Source: Rugalucina vietnamica
Lineage: Eukaryota; Mollusca; Bivalvia; Lucinida; Lucinidae
Assembly (NCBI GenBank): GCA_964017185.1
Contig: OZ024879.1
Span: 23,315,456 to 23,379,455, forward strand
Length of the DNA stretch: 64,000 nucleotides
Reading direction: 5' to 3'
In this document: piece after piece, positions 31,518 to 42,149 of the stretch
How positions within the stretch are numbered: position 1 is the stretch's first letter
How the letters are laid out: every line of letters begins with the position of its first letter
Translations under genes and position numbers: made by a program
The notes under the pieces: model-generated
What the model was told of the DNA's origin: nothing
The model's input: the letters and a program-made list of their open reading frames with translations, nothing else
Databases searched by the model: none

Positions 31518-32414
31518 TTAGTTGATAGCTTCTTTACAATCGTCGTTATACCATGGGTTACTTTTCTTTGGGTTTGTCGAGGTTTTGGGGATACATTTCT
31601 CAGATATAGCTATAAGAGAAGAGGTGAAATCAGTTATAGGATCAGAAGAATCAGAGAGAGAAGTATCAGTTAGGGACTCATTACATAAGTTATTAAATAA
31701 ATCCCAATCAGCTTTATGTAATTTCCATTTGGGATTATGATCTTCATCATGAGTCTGAACACTTTCAATCAAAATAGGAAAGTAGTCAGATCCATGTTGA
31801 TCTTCACAAACAGACCATTCATAGTCTAAATAGAGAGAGGGATGACAGAGTGAAAGATCAAGAGATGAGAATGTGCCTTTACCGGAATCTAAATAAGTGT
31901 TAGATTTGTCATTCATCAGACAAATGTCGTTTTCCGTGATGAAAGCCTCAATTAATTCTCCTCTGGGATCATTGTCATTACTACCCCAAAGAACATTGTG
32001 GCCATTGAAGTCGCCTACTAACATATAGGGTGAGGGAAGTTGTTGAAGTAAAGAAGTCAGTTGTTCAGATCTTAAAGAATATGAGGGAGGAATAAAGATA
32101 GAGCAGAAAGTGATCTCTTTATCAAGTGTAATAGAAACAGCTACCGCTTGTAGATCTGTTTTAAGTTTGATTTGACGTTGTGGTAAAGATGAATGGACTA
32201 GTAAAGAGCTTCCACCAGAAGCTCTGAGACAATCCGAATGTATGTGATTATAAACATTAAAACCTTTGAAAGTAAACGTGTCATTAGGTTTAAGGAAAGT
32301 TTCTTGATGACAGAAAACAGAAGGTCTAAGTAGTGACAAAAGAAGTAGTGGTTCTTCAAAACGTGGTTTTACACCTCGACAGTTCCATTGTATTATTTTA
32401 TATTTGCTACCCAT
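31518..32414 (-). CDS. I-group element: APE-type endonuclease
   Basis: A 298-codon frame from ATG at 32414. YKIIQWNCRGV is the classic start of the nuclease. FCHQETFL has the catalytic glutamate, MLVGDFNGHNVLWGS the Asp/Asn motif, FSSLDLSLC the strand before the last loop, and GSDYFPILI stands where SDHxxI is usual. The frame breaks near NDDCKEAIN, before the RT. The first methionine lies 96 bp from the element's 5' end. Confidence 0.8.
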   Translation of the reverse strand: MGSKYKIIQWNCRGVKPRFEEPLLLLSLLRPSVFCHQETFLKPNDTFTFKGFNVYNHIHSDCLRASGGSSLLVHSSLPQRQIKLKTDLQAVAVSITLDKEITFCSIFIPPSYSLRSEQLTSLLQQLPSPYMLVGDFNGHNVLWGSNDNDPRGELIEAFITENDICLMNDKSNTYLDSGKGTFSSLDLSLCHPSLYLDYEWSVCEDQHGSDYFPILIESVQTHDEDHNPKWKLHKADWDLFNNLCNESLTDTSLSDSSDPITDFTSSLIAISEKCIPKTSTNPKKSNPWYNDDCKEAIN

Positions 32415-33348
32415 TGAAATATTTGGAGAGGAGGTTCAATTATTTGACCTTTTATTTAAATGTAGACTGGAAACTTTTACTTTGGAGCTTTGATTGGCGA
32501 CAGAATTGTGCCGACGGTATTGTGACGCTATATGGTCAGGCCTGAAAGCTTTGACCCGGCCCACCTGCCGTGTAGCCAATTACATTCTATCCAAGCCACA
32601 ACGGAATGAAATGAACAGACAGTACTGTGACGGTCGATTGTCAGGTATGAATGCTTTGTCCGCGCAGCGTTTTATTTCTTTTCAGTCACATGAACCTCGA
32701 TGAAATGGGAGTACGGTCAGATTCTTTGACATTCAAGTTTATATATGCGAAGCGTAGACCAAGCTTTTTGTAAAAGCTTATACTTGTATTTTGTAACTTT
32801 TGAAAGAAAGTTGATCTCAAATGCAACGAAAAAATATATTGTTCACAAAGAAGCAAAACTATATTGTCATCAATACAAAAGGAATAATTTCAAACGAGAT
32901 CAATGGCATTCTCGCGAGAGGAGATAAGCGAGGTTCTTCGAGACCTGTAGTACATTGAAAACAGGCATGAAAGAGGTAAAGGGAACTCTTTCACATACAT
33001 GTACGTGTTACCTATAGGCGGGTACGCCGGTAGGCCCTTGGCCCACCTCGGGCGTTTCGCGCCCGGGCCTGCCCGTATAAGGTACATGTACATTCCTATT
33101 AAAAACTTGGACATTTATCCTTCTGGTGTTCAACATATAGCAACAACAACAACAAAAAAATGAATGAATGAACAAGTTGGTTTCTTTAAAAAGAAACAAA
33201 TGAAAAGGTCAGCAGCAACCAGAGCTACCATTGAAGCTTGTTTGTTCTAGATTTTCAGTGCTGATACATGTATTTCCCTAATTCGTCATTTATTTCGATT
33301 CTCGTATGTTTCAGTTTCGTTTCATATACGCGAATTTCGTTTCATTTT

Positions 33349-34173
33349 AGCTATGGAATAGGTGGAACAACACTGAATTGGATAAATGCTTTCCTTTGTT
33401 TCAGACAACAAAGGGTAGTGGTTAATGATATTAAATCGGATTGGGCTCCAGTTGTGTCGGGGGTCCCTCAGGGCACCGTTCTCGGCCCCTTGCTGTTTTC
33501 CTTGTATATAAATGACATCTCAGCAGACATTGAGTCTGAAATAAGGCTCTTTGCTGATGATTTTGTTTGCTATCGTGAAATCAAGAATGAAGAGGATACA
33601 TTGAAACTTCAGAGAGACATTGATCGTTTAGGCAGTTGGGCTAGGAAATGGGGAATGAGATTTCAACCCGTCAAATGCAACATGATGCAGCTGACAAATA
33701 AACGGTCTAGTAAGATACAGGCTAACTACGCCCTTGAGGGCACTGTACTGGAAAACGTTGAAAGCATAAAATACCTGGGTGTAACTATCACAAATGATTT
33801 GAAATGGAATACTCATTGCGATCTCCCGTTGGGAGATCGCATATATAGTTGATCAAGATCAGAACGTGGGGCTTAATCGACCACCGACTTCCGACTTCCG
33901 TCGTACTTGATTGGACGAGTCAGATTCGATTGGGTCACACCAAATAGCGCATGTCGACTCACGTTGAACCGAGCTGTCATCTAGTCTTTTCGGTCTGTGG
34001 TTATCGCCGTGGGTTTATAATTATGTGGTCATACAGTGAAATTAGTGCTGAGAGATCGCAAGCGTTTTGGAAACGCTTAAACTTGTATTTCCAATGTTTG
34101 TACAAAGGCTAACAGAACTCTCGGATTCTCGAGGAGAAATTTGTATTCTTGTCCCCCAGATGTGAAAGAAGCA
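33349..34173 (+). mobile_element. CR1-like fragment of the element 1 family, truncated at both ends
   Basis: It begins in the RT at YGIGGTTLNWINAFL, with SGVPQGTVLGPLLF and LFADDFVCYRE, and ends after the TLGFS...PPDVKEA region. It matches element 1 very closely but lacks the 4-bp duplication found there near 19405. It is interrupted by a 270-bp insert at 33816-34086. Neither end corresponds to a natural element terminus, so it was truncated by rearrangement or abortive insertion. Confidence 0.8.
33816..34086 (+). mobile_element. Helitron-like non-autonomous element inside the CR1 fragment
   Basis: Comparison with element 1 locates the insertion precisely: ACTCAT then the insert then ATTTCCAATG, with no target duplication beyond an ambiguous T. 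It starts with the palindrome GCGATCTCCCGTTGGGAGATC followed by GC, and ends with the arm GAGATCGCA, the hairpin AGCGTTTTGGAAACGCT and TAAACTTGT. The architecture equals that of family B, but the sequence differs. Probably a Helentron/Helitron2-type derivative. Confidence 0.6.
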
Positions 34174-34211
34174 TAATTTATGTATGAATTAAGTTCCTTT
34201 TTCTATTTAAA

Positions 34212-34486
34212 GGTACAAGTAGGCAAAGATCAGGAAAAGGCGCAATCAGAAAAAGATTCCCACTCTAAAAACCGAGGTAGGAAAAAACCAAACTAACAAT
34301 CAGGTACTTATACCATGAAACATATCGTAAGCCGAATGAGCAGCTATTTTCCCAATAGGTGGCCACTCAGTTACCTTAACTTAACTAAAAATATGAAAAC
34401 ATACATAAGGCGCCAACAGCACAAAAAAGTTTTATACACCAAGACATAAAACAAAAAGAACCACCACAGAAGTATCGACTTGGAAC
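34212..34486 (+). repeat. Family C repeat, copy 3
   Basis: It starts GGTACAAGTAGGCAAAGATC and continues through CCAATAGGTGGCCACTCAG and GGCGCCAACAGCACAAAA to the GAACCACCACAGAAGTATCG block. This is a good representative of the family. Confidence 0.65.
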
Positions 34487-35175
34487 ATGTTTAAAGGAAT
34501 TATTCCATAGTTCAATTAATTTTTCCATATAGCAGTAGTAAGCTCGCGAATTCGCCACTTTTTTTTGGCTATTATTATAATAATCGTGCAGAGTTGACCT
34601 TTACCGGGTAATCCAGCCGGTGTGACCTAGTGACCATTTGACCCCTTTAATGTCTTTTCGTATTTGTATTTATTTTATTTTTTCTCTACCCTTTAGTATT
34701 CATTATTGACCACTTAGCGCTTGACATAAATTAGACATGATGAGAACTCCATATATGTCACCACAAACTACATTGTATATTCTAGAATGACAAAGAGCAT
34801 GTCTGCGTGATGTATGCCCCTTCTATGGCATAACTTTTAAAGTAAACAATGATTACGGGACATGCAGTACGCTTACACCTTCTTTGTTCTTATCAAATCG
34901 ATGCTCCTTCGGGCGTCTTGATGTGACGACCTTAAAAAAAGTTCTCAGTGCGATCATCGATGTTTATTATTTGATATATTCTTTTTTCCTTTTTTCCTTA
35001 ATTTAAAGTTTTAAAGTTAATTTAAAATGTGTTAATTTGTTTGTTAATTTGAGAGAATGTGCACATTGGTACAGATTTGGTGTGGAGATAACTTAGTACA
35101 GATTTTGCGTGGAGAGAACTTGGAGTTTGTTATAACTTATAAGTATCAGTTTAATTTTGATTAAATTAATCTATG
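34487..35175. other. No gene recognised
   Basis: AT-rich sequence with short frames only; nothing identifiable. Confidence 0.4.

Positions 35176-35229
<54 letters not shown>
35176..35229. repeat. (AAT)n microsatellite
   Basis: About 17 uninterrupted AAT units. Confidence 0.9.
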
Positions 35230-35230
<1 letters not shown>

Positions 35231-35522
35231 CTTTTTGAAAGTACGTGTAACATTAGCAGAATTGCATTTTACATGTCGCAGTTACTTGCTTTTATAGCGT
35301 TTGAAGAGTTTTTCGATATAGTTGCAAGAAGATTCTGTTCATAATTTTACATGTCACTTTTGGGGTGCTTTTAAACTGTGTTTTCAGGTCTACGGCTGGA
35401 AGTTACAAGGAGCTTCTTTATTTTTGTTTTCAGAGTGTATAGATGCGTTTTGGACAGTTATGTATTTTTGATTAATGAATATTAATGAATGTTTGCTTTA
35501 AAGTTTCTAATATGTTTCAGTT

Positions 35523-35732
35523 ATGTCTATGGCTATTGAGACGAACCAAGCGGCTTCCGTTGTTTTGTTCATGGCGCTCAAGGGCAACACAGAAGGCCTT
35601 TTTACGTCGACGATGGATCATGTGCATTACCAATTACTGCTGTCTGTTGGCACCATATCTAATACGGTGTTTGTTGTTTACTTCGTTACGCTTATATATG
35701 TTCTCCAAGGGCAGTTGCAGACACAATGTTAA
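35523..35732 (+). CDS. Possible exon encoding a 69-residue membrane peptide
   Basis: A TATGTTTCAG acceptor-like sequence lies just before the ATG. The frame encodes a polar N-terminal part and then one strongly hydrophobic segment, TISNTVFVVYFVTLIYVL, near residues 43-60, ending QLQTQC and TAA. Its base composition is richer in GC than its surroundings. I do not recognise it. It could be a small single-pass protein or a terminal exon, but no partner exon or homology is evident and chance is possible. Confidence 0.25.
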   Translation: MSMAIETNQAASVVLFMALKGNTEGLFTSTMDHVHYQLLLSVGTISNTVFVVYFVTLIYVLQGQLQTQC

Positions 35733-36067
35733 TAGTTTGTAAACTGGGTTCTTGGTGTGGGTGTATGAGCGGTATATTTTAATATTTCAATATAATATAA
35801 ATGTTTTATGTTCGAATCTAGAATATAATGCATTTTAAAAAAATGGATCACTAAATCTATAAACGTAATTGACAGACACGAATTATAAACTTTTCCGTCA
35901 TACCTGTTACCAATTATGTAAGGAAACATTAATTTCAGGGCTAAAATACATTCTATTTTATATTTACATCGAACTCATACTTATTATTCACAGAAATTCA
36001 AGTCGCAGGTTATTTCTATTATAATATCATATAGCTGCAATACTTCTGTGTTTAAAAAAAGGTACAG

Positions 36068-36820
36068 CAGTGATGTAGATAATTATTTTTCGCAATGCGT
36101 ACTGTACGCATCAGAATACATGTACAGTGCGTACCGACAATATTACTGTGTACGCGTTTTCTGAAGGTTCATATTCTAACCTCTCATTCAGAATCAAACT
36201 TATAGATATGCACACGTATGGATAAGACCATTTATTCAAGTATGAAAATTCAAGTAAACTGGTTGATAATACATGTTGTTCTGTCATTAAGGCTTGTTAA
36301 TTCATACTTTTGTATCCGGTATAGATAATAAGAGAGCGAAAGTGAGGAAAAACATAACTAGCATGGCTGTAGAACATGGAATACATCAAGTTTTGAATTA
36401 AAAAAATATGACCAGAAATCGATGCAAAATGCCTATTCAATAAACCAAAGTGACACACTACTAATAAATTCATGAATAAACCTTTGGTTAACAGACACTG
36501 AACGGAATACACGTTTATGGTATAACTACTGAAGATACATAATATATTGCATGGTATGTAATATGAAATGATCAGAAGCTGCATTCATATTGTAACTACT
36601 TTTCGATTGTTGACAGAGCAGCCTCACAATACTAATTGACAAATTGTCATTTTGTGACAATTTTAAAGGTATTTTTATCTGTGTACGCATTAAATCGTAA
36701 ACTGTTTGCGTACCGCTGATTTTTACTGCGTACATGGTACGCACAGGTCTGATATTTCTATGCGTACAGGGCGAAAAATCGTGCGTACATACGCAGTACG
36801 CATCGTTATCTATTTCGCTG
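36068..36820. mobile_element. TIR element with GTACGCA subterminal repeats
   Basis: Left GCAGTGATGTAGATAA and right (reverse complement) GCAGCGAAATAGATAA form imperfect TIRs. Both ends carry clusters of TGCGTAC/GTACGCA words: 36096-36160 and 36680-36810. The CAG(T/C)G start resembles hAT termini, but the target duplication could not be resolved. No transposase frame; two minus-strand frames of 95 and 109 codons are unrecognised. Confidence 0.5.
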
Positions 36821-36823
36821 CCG

Positions 36824-37150
36824 GGTACACGTAGGCAATGATCAAGAAATAGCACGATCAGAAAGAAATTCCCGCTCCATAAACCGAGGGGTGGGAAAAA
36901 ACTAAAATGACACTATGGTACTCATACCAAGAAAACATATAGTAAGCCGAGTGAGCAGCTATTCCACAATAGGCGGCCACTCAGTTACCTGAACTGAACG
37001 AAAATATGAAAACGTACATAAGGCTCAAACAGCACAAAAAATGGACTCCAAACAAACACAAAACAATTAGAAACACAACAGAGGTATCGCCTTGGAACGA
37101 TCAGTAATATAAAATTACTGGGGGTTTAAACCGATTTTACAGGGCCCTAA
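36824..37150 (+). repeat. Family C repeat, copy 4
   Basis: It starts GGGTACACGTAGGCAATGATC and runs through AACCGAGGGGTGGGAAAAAAC to AAAATTACTGGGGG and TTTTACAGGGCCCTAACC. With copy 1 it defines the longer form of the family. Confidence 0.6.
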
Positions 37151-39349
37151 CCTTACCCTCATGTTCTGAGGTGGTTCACAACATTTAGTTAGTTGTTGTG
37201 GCGAATCTCTAACTAGTCAATCAATCATCAAGGACAAACGAATAAATCATGATTATCACCCTGACGAATCAAAAACGAGGACTCAACAGATTGAGTAAGC
37301 TGCCCGACGATGGAGATCCCTCGGCGCCGAATATCTTACTGAAACCGGTGCAAAAGAAATCAGAGGACCAATGGTCCTGTAAACGCTCACCTGAGACCTG
37401 AGATATATACCAATAAACTTGTTTGACTAGAATGGTAATATACATGTATATAACCCCAGGGCAGGGTCAGTGCAAACTCTGGAGTCAATAATGTCTTTTT
37501 TAAATCATAAAGATTCAGTTGATTTGCCAATTACTGCAAGTTTTGCCCTTCAAATGACATTGTAACAATTTTCCCCATTCAAATGTGTGGGCAAACCTAA
37601 GTTGACCTTGCCGTAAAACGGTCAAGGTCATCCCAGGGTCATGATTTATACAAACTTTAATGATGCTTCATCCCAAGTTTCAAAATCATAGGCCTTCTGG
37701 TTCTGGAGAAGATTTTTAAAGGTTTTTGCTATTTATAGCCATGGCTGCCATCTTGGTCATGTGACCTTGACCAGTTATACAAACTTTCATTCACTCTTCC
37801 TAAGAATGCTCAACATAAAGTTTGGCTTTGATTGGCCAAGCGGTTTCAGAGAAGAAGATCTTTGAATATCACTGTAATATACATGTATATTGCCCCGGGG
37901 TGGGGGCAGACAGACCCCTGGGGTCCAAATTTTTTCAGAATCATCAATCTTAAGTCCATTTGCCCATTTCCTGCAAGTTTTCCCTACAAATGACATTTTA
38001 ACACTTTTCCCCATTCAAATGCATGAGCGGCCTATGTTGACCTTGCCGTAAAATAGGTCAAGGTCATCCCAGGATCATGATTTATATAAATTTTGTAGAG
38101 CTCCAGTCACTGATGCTTCACACCAAGTTTCAAAATCATTGGCCTTCTGGTTCTGGAGAAGAAGATTTTTATTTTTTTTCTATTTATAGCCATGGCGGCG
38201 ATCTTGGTCATGTGACCTTGACCATTTATATAAACTTTCTTTCCCCCTTCCCAAGGATGCTCCATATGAAGTTTGGCTTTGATTGGCCAAACGGTTTCAG
38301 GGGAGAAGATGTTTCATTATTATGGAAATATACATGTATATAGCCCCGGGGCAGGGGCAGACAACCCCCCAGGGGCTAAAATTTGCCATTAACATTAATC
38401 TTCTGTCCATTTACTCTAAGTTTTACCCATTGAATAACATTTTACCATTTTTTCCCATTCAAATGCATTGGCGACCTAAGTTGACCTTGCCGTTTAATAG
38501 GTCAAGGTCATCCTAGGGTCATGATTTATATAAACTATGATGGGCCCACGTCCCCAATGCTACATACCAAGTTTCATGGAAATCGGCCCACTGGTTCTGG
38601 AGAAAAAGATTTTTAAAGGTTCTTGCTATTTATAGCCATGGCGGCCATCTTGGTCATGTGACCTTGACCATTTATGTAAACTTCCTTTCCACCTTCCCAA
38701 GGATGCTCCATATGACGTTTGGCTTCGATTGGCCAAGTGGTTTCAGGGGAGAAGATGTTTCATTATTATGGAAATATACATGTATATAGCCCCGGGGCAG
38801 GGGCAGACAACCCCCCAGGAACTAAAATTTTCCATTAACATTAATCTTCTGTCCATTTGCTGTAAGTTTTACCCATTAAATAGCATTTTACAATTTTTTT
38901 TCCCATTCAAATGCATTGGCGACCTAAGTTGACCTTGCCGTTAAATAGGTCAAGGTCATCCCAGAGTCATGATTTATATAAACTATGATAGGCCCACTTC
39001 CCCGATGCTACATACCAAGTTTCGTGGAAATCCGCCCACTGGTTCTGGAGAAGAAGATCTTTAAAGGTTTTTGCTATTTATAGCCATGGCGGCCATCTTG
39101 GTCATGTGACCTTGACCATTTATATAAACTTTCTTTCCCCCTTCCCAAGGATGCTCCATATGAATTTTGGCTTTGATTGGCCAAGCGGTTTCAGGGGAGA
39201 AGATGTTTCATTATTATGAAAATATACATGTATATAGCCCCGGGGCAGGGGCAGACAACCCCCAGGGGCTAAAATTTTCCATTAACATTAATCTTCTGTC
39301 CATTTGCCTATTCCCAGTAAGTTTAACACATTAAAGTATCAGTCACACC

Positions 39350-39740
39350 AGGCGAACGGACGTCAAACGGGTTAAGTCCGTTGGTGTCCGTTGGCATCCG
39401 TTCCTTATCCGGTGAACCCGTTCCGTGTCCGTTGATGTCCGTTTTACCCGTTGGTGTCCGTTGACAAGTTTTGTGCATGTTCAACTTGGAACGGGTTCCA
39501 ACGGGTTAGACCGGATAAATGAATCCGTTGGGCGTCCGTTGGTTGTCCGTTAGCTGTGCGTAGGTATCCGGTTTGCCCGGTACTTATCCGTTCTACATTC
39601 GGTAGTCATCCGGAAGATACCCGTTCGCGTCAGGTCGAAAGTGGTGGCCAACGGACGACTAACGGACATGTAACGGTTAAAACGGTCTGGAACGGACGGG
39701 GACCGTTTGCTAAACGGACAACAACGGACAGGGAACGTTC
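39350..39740. repeat. CCGTT/AACGG word array, left arm
   Basis: Words such as GTCCGTTGG and ATCCGTTCC on one strand, then AACGGAC on the other, recur every 8-20 bp. A matching array lies in the right arm at 40740-41080. These may be clustered transposase-binding sites or a remnant of a minisatellite. Confidence 0.7.
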
Positions 39741-39875
39741 AAGTAACGAATATAAGCTCTGTTTCATGTGATCGAACCAATAACCTCAATCTTAAAAGAT
39801 GCGACTTGCCCAATCCTACACTCATTTTATTTCTATCACTTTGTGTGTTAGGACATTCAGGAATATAGAATATTA

Positions 39876-40569
39876 TACTGAACAAAAAAAGAAACGCAAC
39901 ATATTTCACTAAATTTTGAGCAAACTGTCATACAATCAGAAATCATTGCATTTTCTACTTCTGCATTAGATATCAGGCTTCCGAATGCAAGAAACCGATT
40001 TTCATTTTGATGCGTATTCACGGAGTTATTCAATGCCGACCATGGGCATGCTGAAAGTGGAAATCCACACAGTGCGCATGCGCGAGCATTAAAATAATGG
40101 TACGATTTAAATCCGCTCTAAACCCGCATTCAAAATCACAATGTACCACTCAGCATTTAACTCACACATTAAAGAAATAAAATGAATAAAATTGAAATTA
40201 CCCCCCCCCCCCTTTCAATTAAACATATAGAGATTTTGATGGTTTTAATAACGAGCTTGTGTGTCATTGAACTGTATTTGTTTTTCTTGAATTTTAATTA
40301 GGGAGCAGCTGATATTGTTTCTTGGTGATTTGAAGTTTCAAAAGTGTGCGCATGCGCAGAGCAGATCTCTCACAATTCGCATTATCATTTAAGACGACAC
40401 AAATTTCTCATTCAATTTTTATCGAAATGAAAATCAGTTTTTTGCATGATATACCCTAATATCCCATGAATGGGAATCATACAGCAACAGACCTGAAATT
40501 TTCAACATTTAACCCTTAAACTCGAAAATCTTCGGTGGCCTATTGTTGCGTTTCTTTTTTTGTTCAGTA
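39876..40569. mobile_element. TA-flanked TIR element nested inside the Kolobok-like element
   Basis: TACTGAACAAAAAAAGAAAC at the left is mirrored exactly by GTTTCTTTTTTTGTTCAGTA at the right, and the match continues through GCAAC. The flanks read TATA on both sides, consistent with TA duplication as in Tc1/mariner-type elements. The interior contains TGCGCATGCGC twice in near-mirror positions, so longer inverted symmetry is likely. No transposase frame. Confidence 0.7.
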
Positions 40570-41501
40570 TAGTTGAATAAAATATTAGTGCAATGGACTG
40601 TCGACGCGGCTGAGGAGAGGGCACTACGGCCTTCTTTCGCCCTCGTCCCTTTCCCTTTGAAGGTGTTCTTTTCGACTTGCCTTTTGGTGGCATCGTGACG
40701 TTCTGAGCACAATTTTTCTTGCCTGAGTATTTATACCCGTTTCATCCGTCACGTGACCGTTTAAACACGTTCGTTAACCGTTAGACGACCGTTTTGCCCG
40801 TTTCTCGTGCGGTTCATGTTCGTTCTGTCCGGTATACATCCGTTCCTCATCCGGTAATATCCGTTAGTTAAACGTTCCTTGTCCGTTCTGTCCGTTGGTT
40901 AACCGTTCCTTGTCCGTTACAAATGCGGTTCTCGTCCGGTTTACACGTTCCTGAAATCTTCCGCGATGGTCTTCACCGCCCTCGAGACGACTTTTGGGAA
41001 CGGATATCAACGGACAAGTATTTTTTGCATATTTTCTGTCCGTTCGGCATCCGTTGGAACCCGTTCTCTGGTCTGACTGATCCTTTAATAGCATTTTACC
41101 ATTTTTTCCCATTCAAATGCATTGGCAACCTAAGTTGACCTTGCCGTTAAATAGGTCAAGGTCATCCTAGGGTCATGATTTATATAAACTATGATGGGCC
41201 CACATCCCCGATGCTACATACCAACTTTCGTGGAAATTGGCCCACTGGTTCTGGAGAAGAAGATTTTTAAAGGTTTTTGCTATTTATAGCCATGGCGGCC
41301 ATCTTGGTCATGTGACCTGGACCATTTATATAAACTTTCGTTCCCCCTTCCTAAGGATGCTCCACATGAAGTTTGGCTTTGATTGGCCAAGCGGTTTCAG
41401 AGGAGAAGATCTTTGAAATTGTGAACGACGGACGACGGACGGACGCCGGAGCATGGGCATACTATAAGCTCACCTGTGAGCCTTCGGCTCAGGTGAGCTA
41501 A

Positions 41502-42145
41502 AAACGGTGGGCCAAGCAACAAACAAGAAGCTCCGGCCCCAACCAACTAAAATGAATACTCTTTCTTCAATAAGCTGCGTAACCCTCTTTTTCTTTGCAG
41601 CTGCGTTTTCCTATCTAACTATTACAGCTGCGTTTATACCCACCCTTAAATGCGAAATATAAGAGACTTTGACCTAAAAGTTTGTGCTTTCTAGCGCCTG
41701 GTTATAACGTGCAATATGAATGTTCTGTTACATGAATTTCCAGCTGTCATGGAAACAAGAAAAGCGATTCAACAACTGTCATCTGACGGTCAGTCTTATT
41801 ACTGCAGGATACCGTAGGATTGCTTGACGATACCGCATAGAAAAAAATGCATCGAACTGCAGTTCCAAAGTATCATTATGAGACAAACATGTTTAAGTGA
41901 CCAGCCATTGCCTTTAGTCTACTAAGAATGACAAACTGTGTGCAGCCTTCGTTTAGTATGCCATTGAGATGTACATTGTCTGACTGAATACCGCAGCATA
42001 GCCCTAAAAATAGTTACCTTGAAGAAAGAAAACATCAAAATGATCTTATAAATTAAAATCACAATATATTAAGATGTGGTCATCAAATTTTGAAAGCAAA
42101 GATAGGTCATGAGGGTAATATGTCATGAAAAACTAGGTATCGCAG
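41502..42145. other. No gene recognised
   Basis: Spacer with short frames only and no recognised repeat. Confidence 0.4.
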
Positions 42146-42149
42146 CTGG

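Larger units (their letters stand above)
28604..32510 (-). mobile_element. I-group (Nimb-like) non-LTR retrotransposon with RNase H
   Basis: A 3.9-kb element on the minus strand. In order: a 96-bp leader, an APE endonuclease, a reverse transcriptase with YVDD, a damaged RNase H, a CCHC-like C-terminal motif, a 3' UTR and an AAAC-rich tail. CCGACGGTATTG (12-13 bp) flanks both ends at 28592-28603 and 32511-32522. No gag-like first ORF lies upstream of the endonuclease, so the copy is 5'-truncated or the family lacks it. The RT carries a deletion with frameshift near 30590. Clade naming rests on the RNase H and general similarity, and is inference. Confidence 0.85.
28254..32787 (+). mobile_element. 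Family B Helitron-like element, copy 3, split by a retrotransposon
   Basis: The left part (28254-28603) starts TTGTCTACGCGCCAGCGCG, and the right part (32511-32787) ends with the arm GCGTAGAC, hairpin AAGCTTTTTGTAAAAGCTT and ATACTTGT. Removing 28604-32510 and one copy of CCGACGGTATTG restores an element of about 610 bp that is colinear with copies 1 and 2. Nothing in it is coding. Confidence 0.75.
39335..41084. mobile_element. 1.75-kb Kolobok-like TIR element with TTAA duplication
   Basis: TTAA flanks both ends (39331-39334 and 41085-41088). An uninterrupted family F unit at 52130-52160 shows the empty site, CCATTAAATAGCATTTTACC. The termini are AGTATCAGTCACACCAG on the left and AGGATCAGTCAGACCAG on the right (reverse complement). 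TTAA duplication with AG-type ends suggests the Kolobok superfamily; piggyBac usually has CCC ends. Both arms are packed with CCGTT words. No transposase is encoded, and the middle holds another element at 39876-40569. Confidence 0.75.
37362..41501 (+). repeat. Family F repeat split by nested transposons
   Basis: It starts AGAGGACCAATGGTCCTG. Units are marked by GAGAAGATGTTTCATTATTATGG at about 38302, 38746 and 39195, with an earlier variant near 37850, so the period is 444-456 bp. It ends with a GACG microsatellite, the hairpin GAGCCTTCGGCTC and AGGTGAGCTAA. DNA at 39335-41084 is a later insertion. Short frames inside (for example 38077-38516) only reflect the repeats. Confidence 0.8.

Noticed and set aside
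33268-33348. Extension of the CR1 fragment frame to an upstream ATG, giving a 194-residue protein
   Set aside because: Homology to element 1 starts sharply at 33349; the upstream residues are flanking DNA read by chance, and the last residues come from the Helitron-like insert.
37787-39771. Several 60-90 codon frames in family F repeats
   Set aside because: They recur with the tandem units, carry no domain, and simply reflect repeat sequence.
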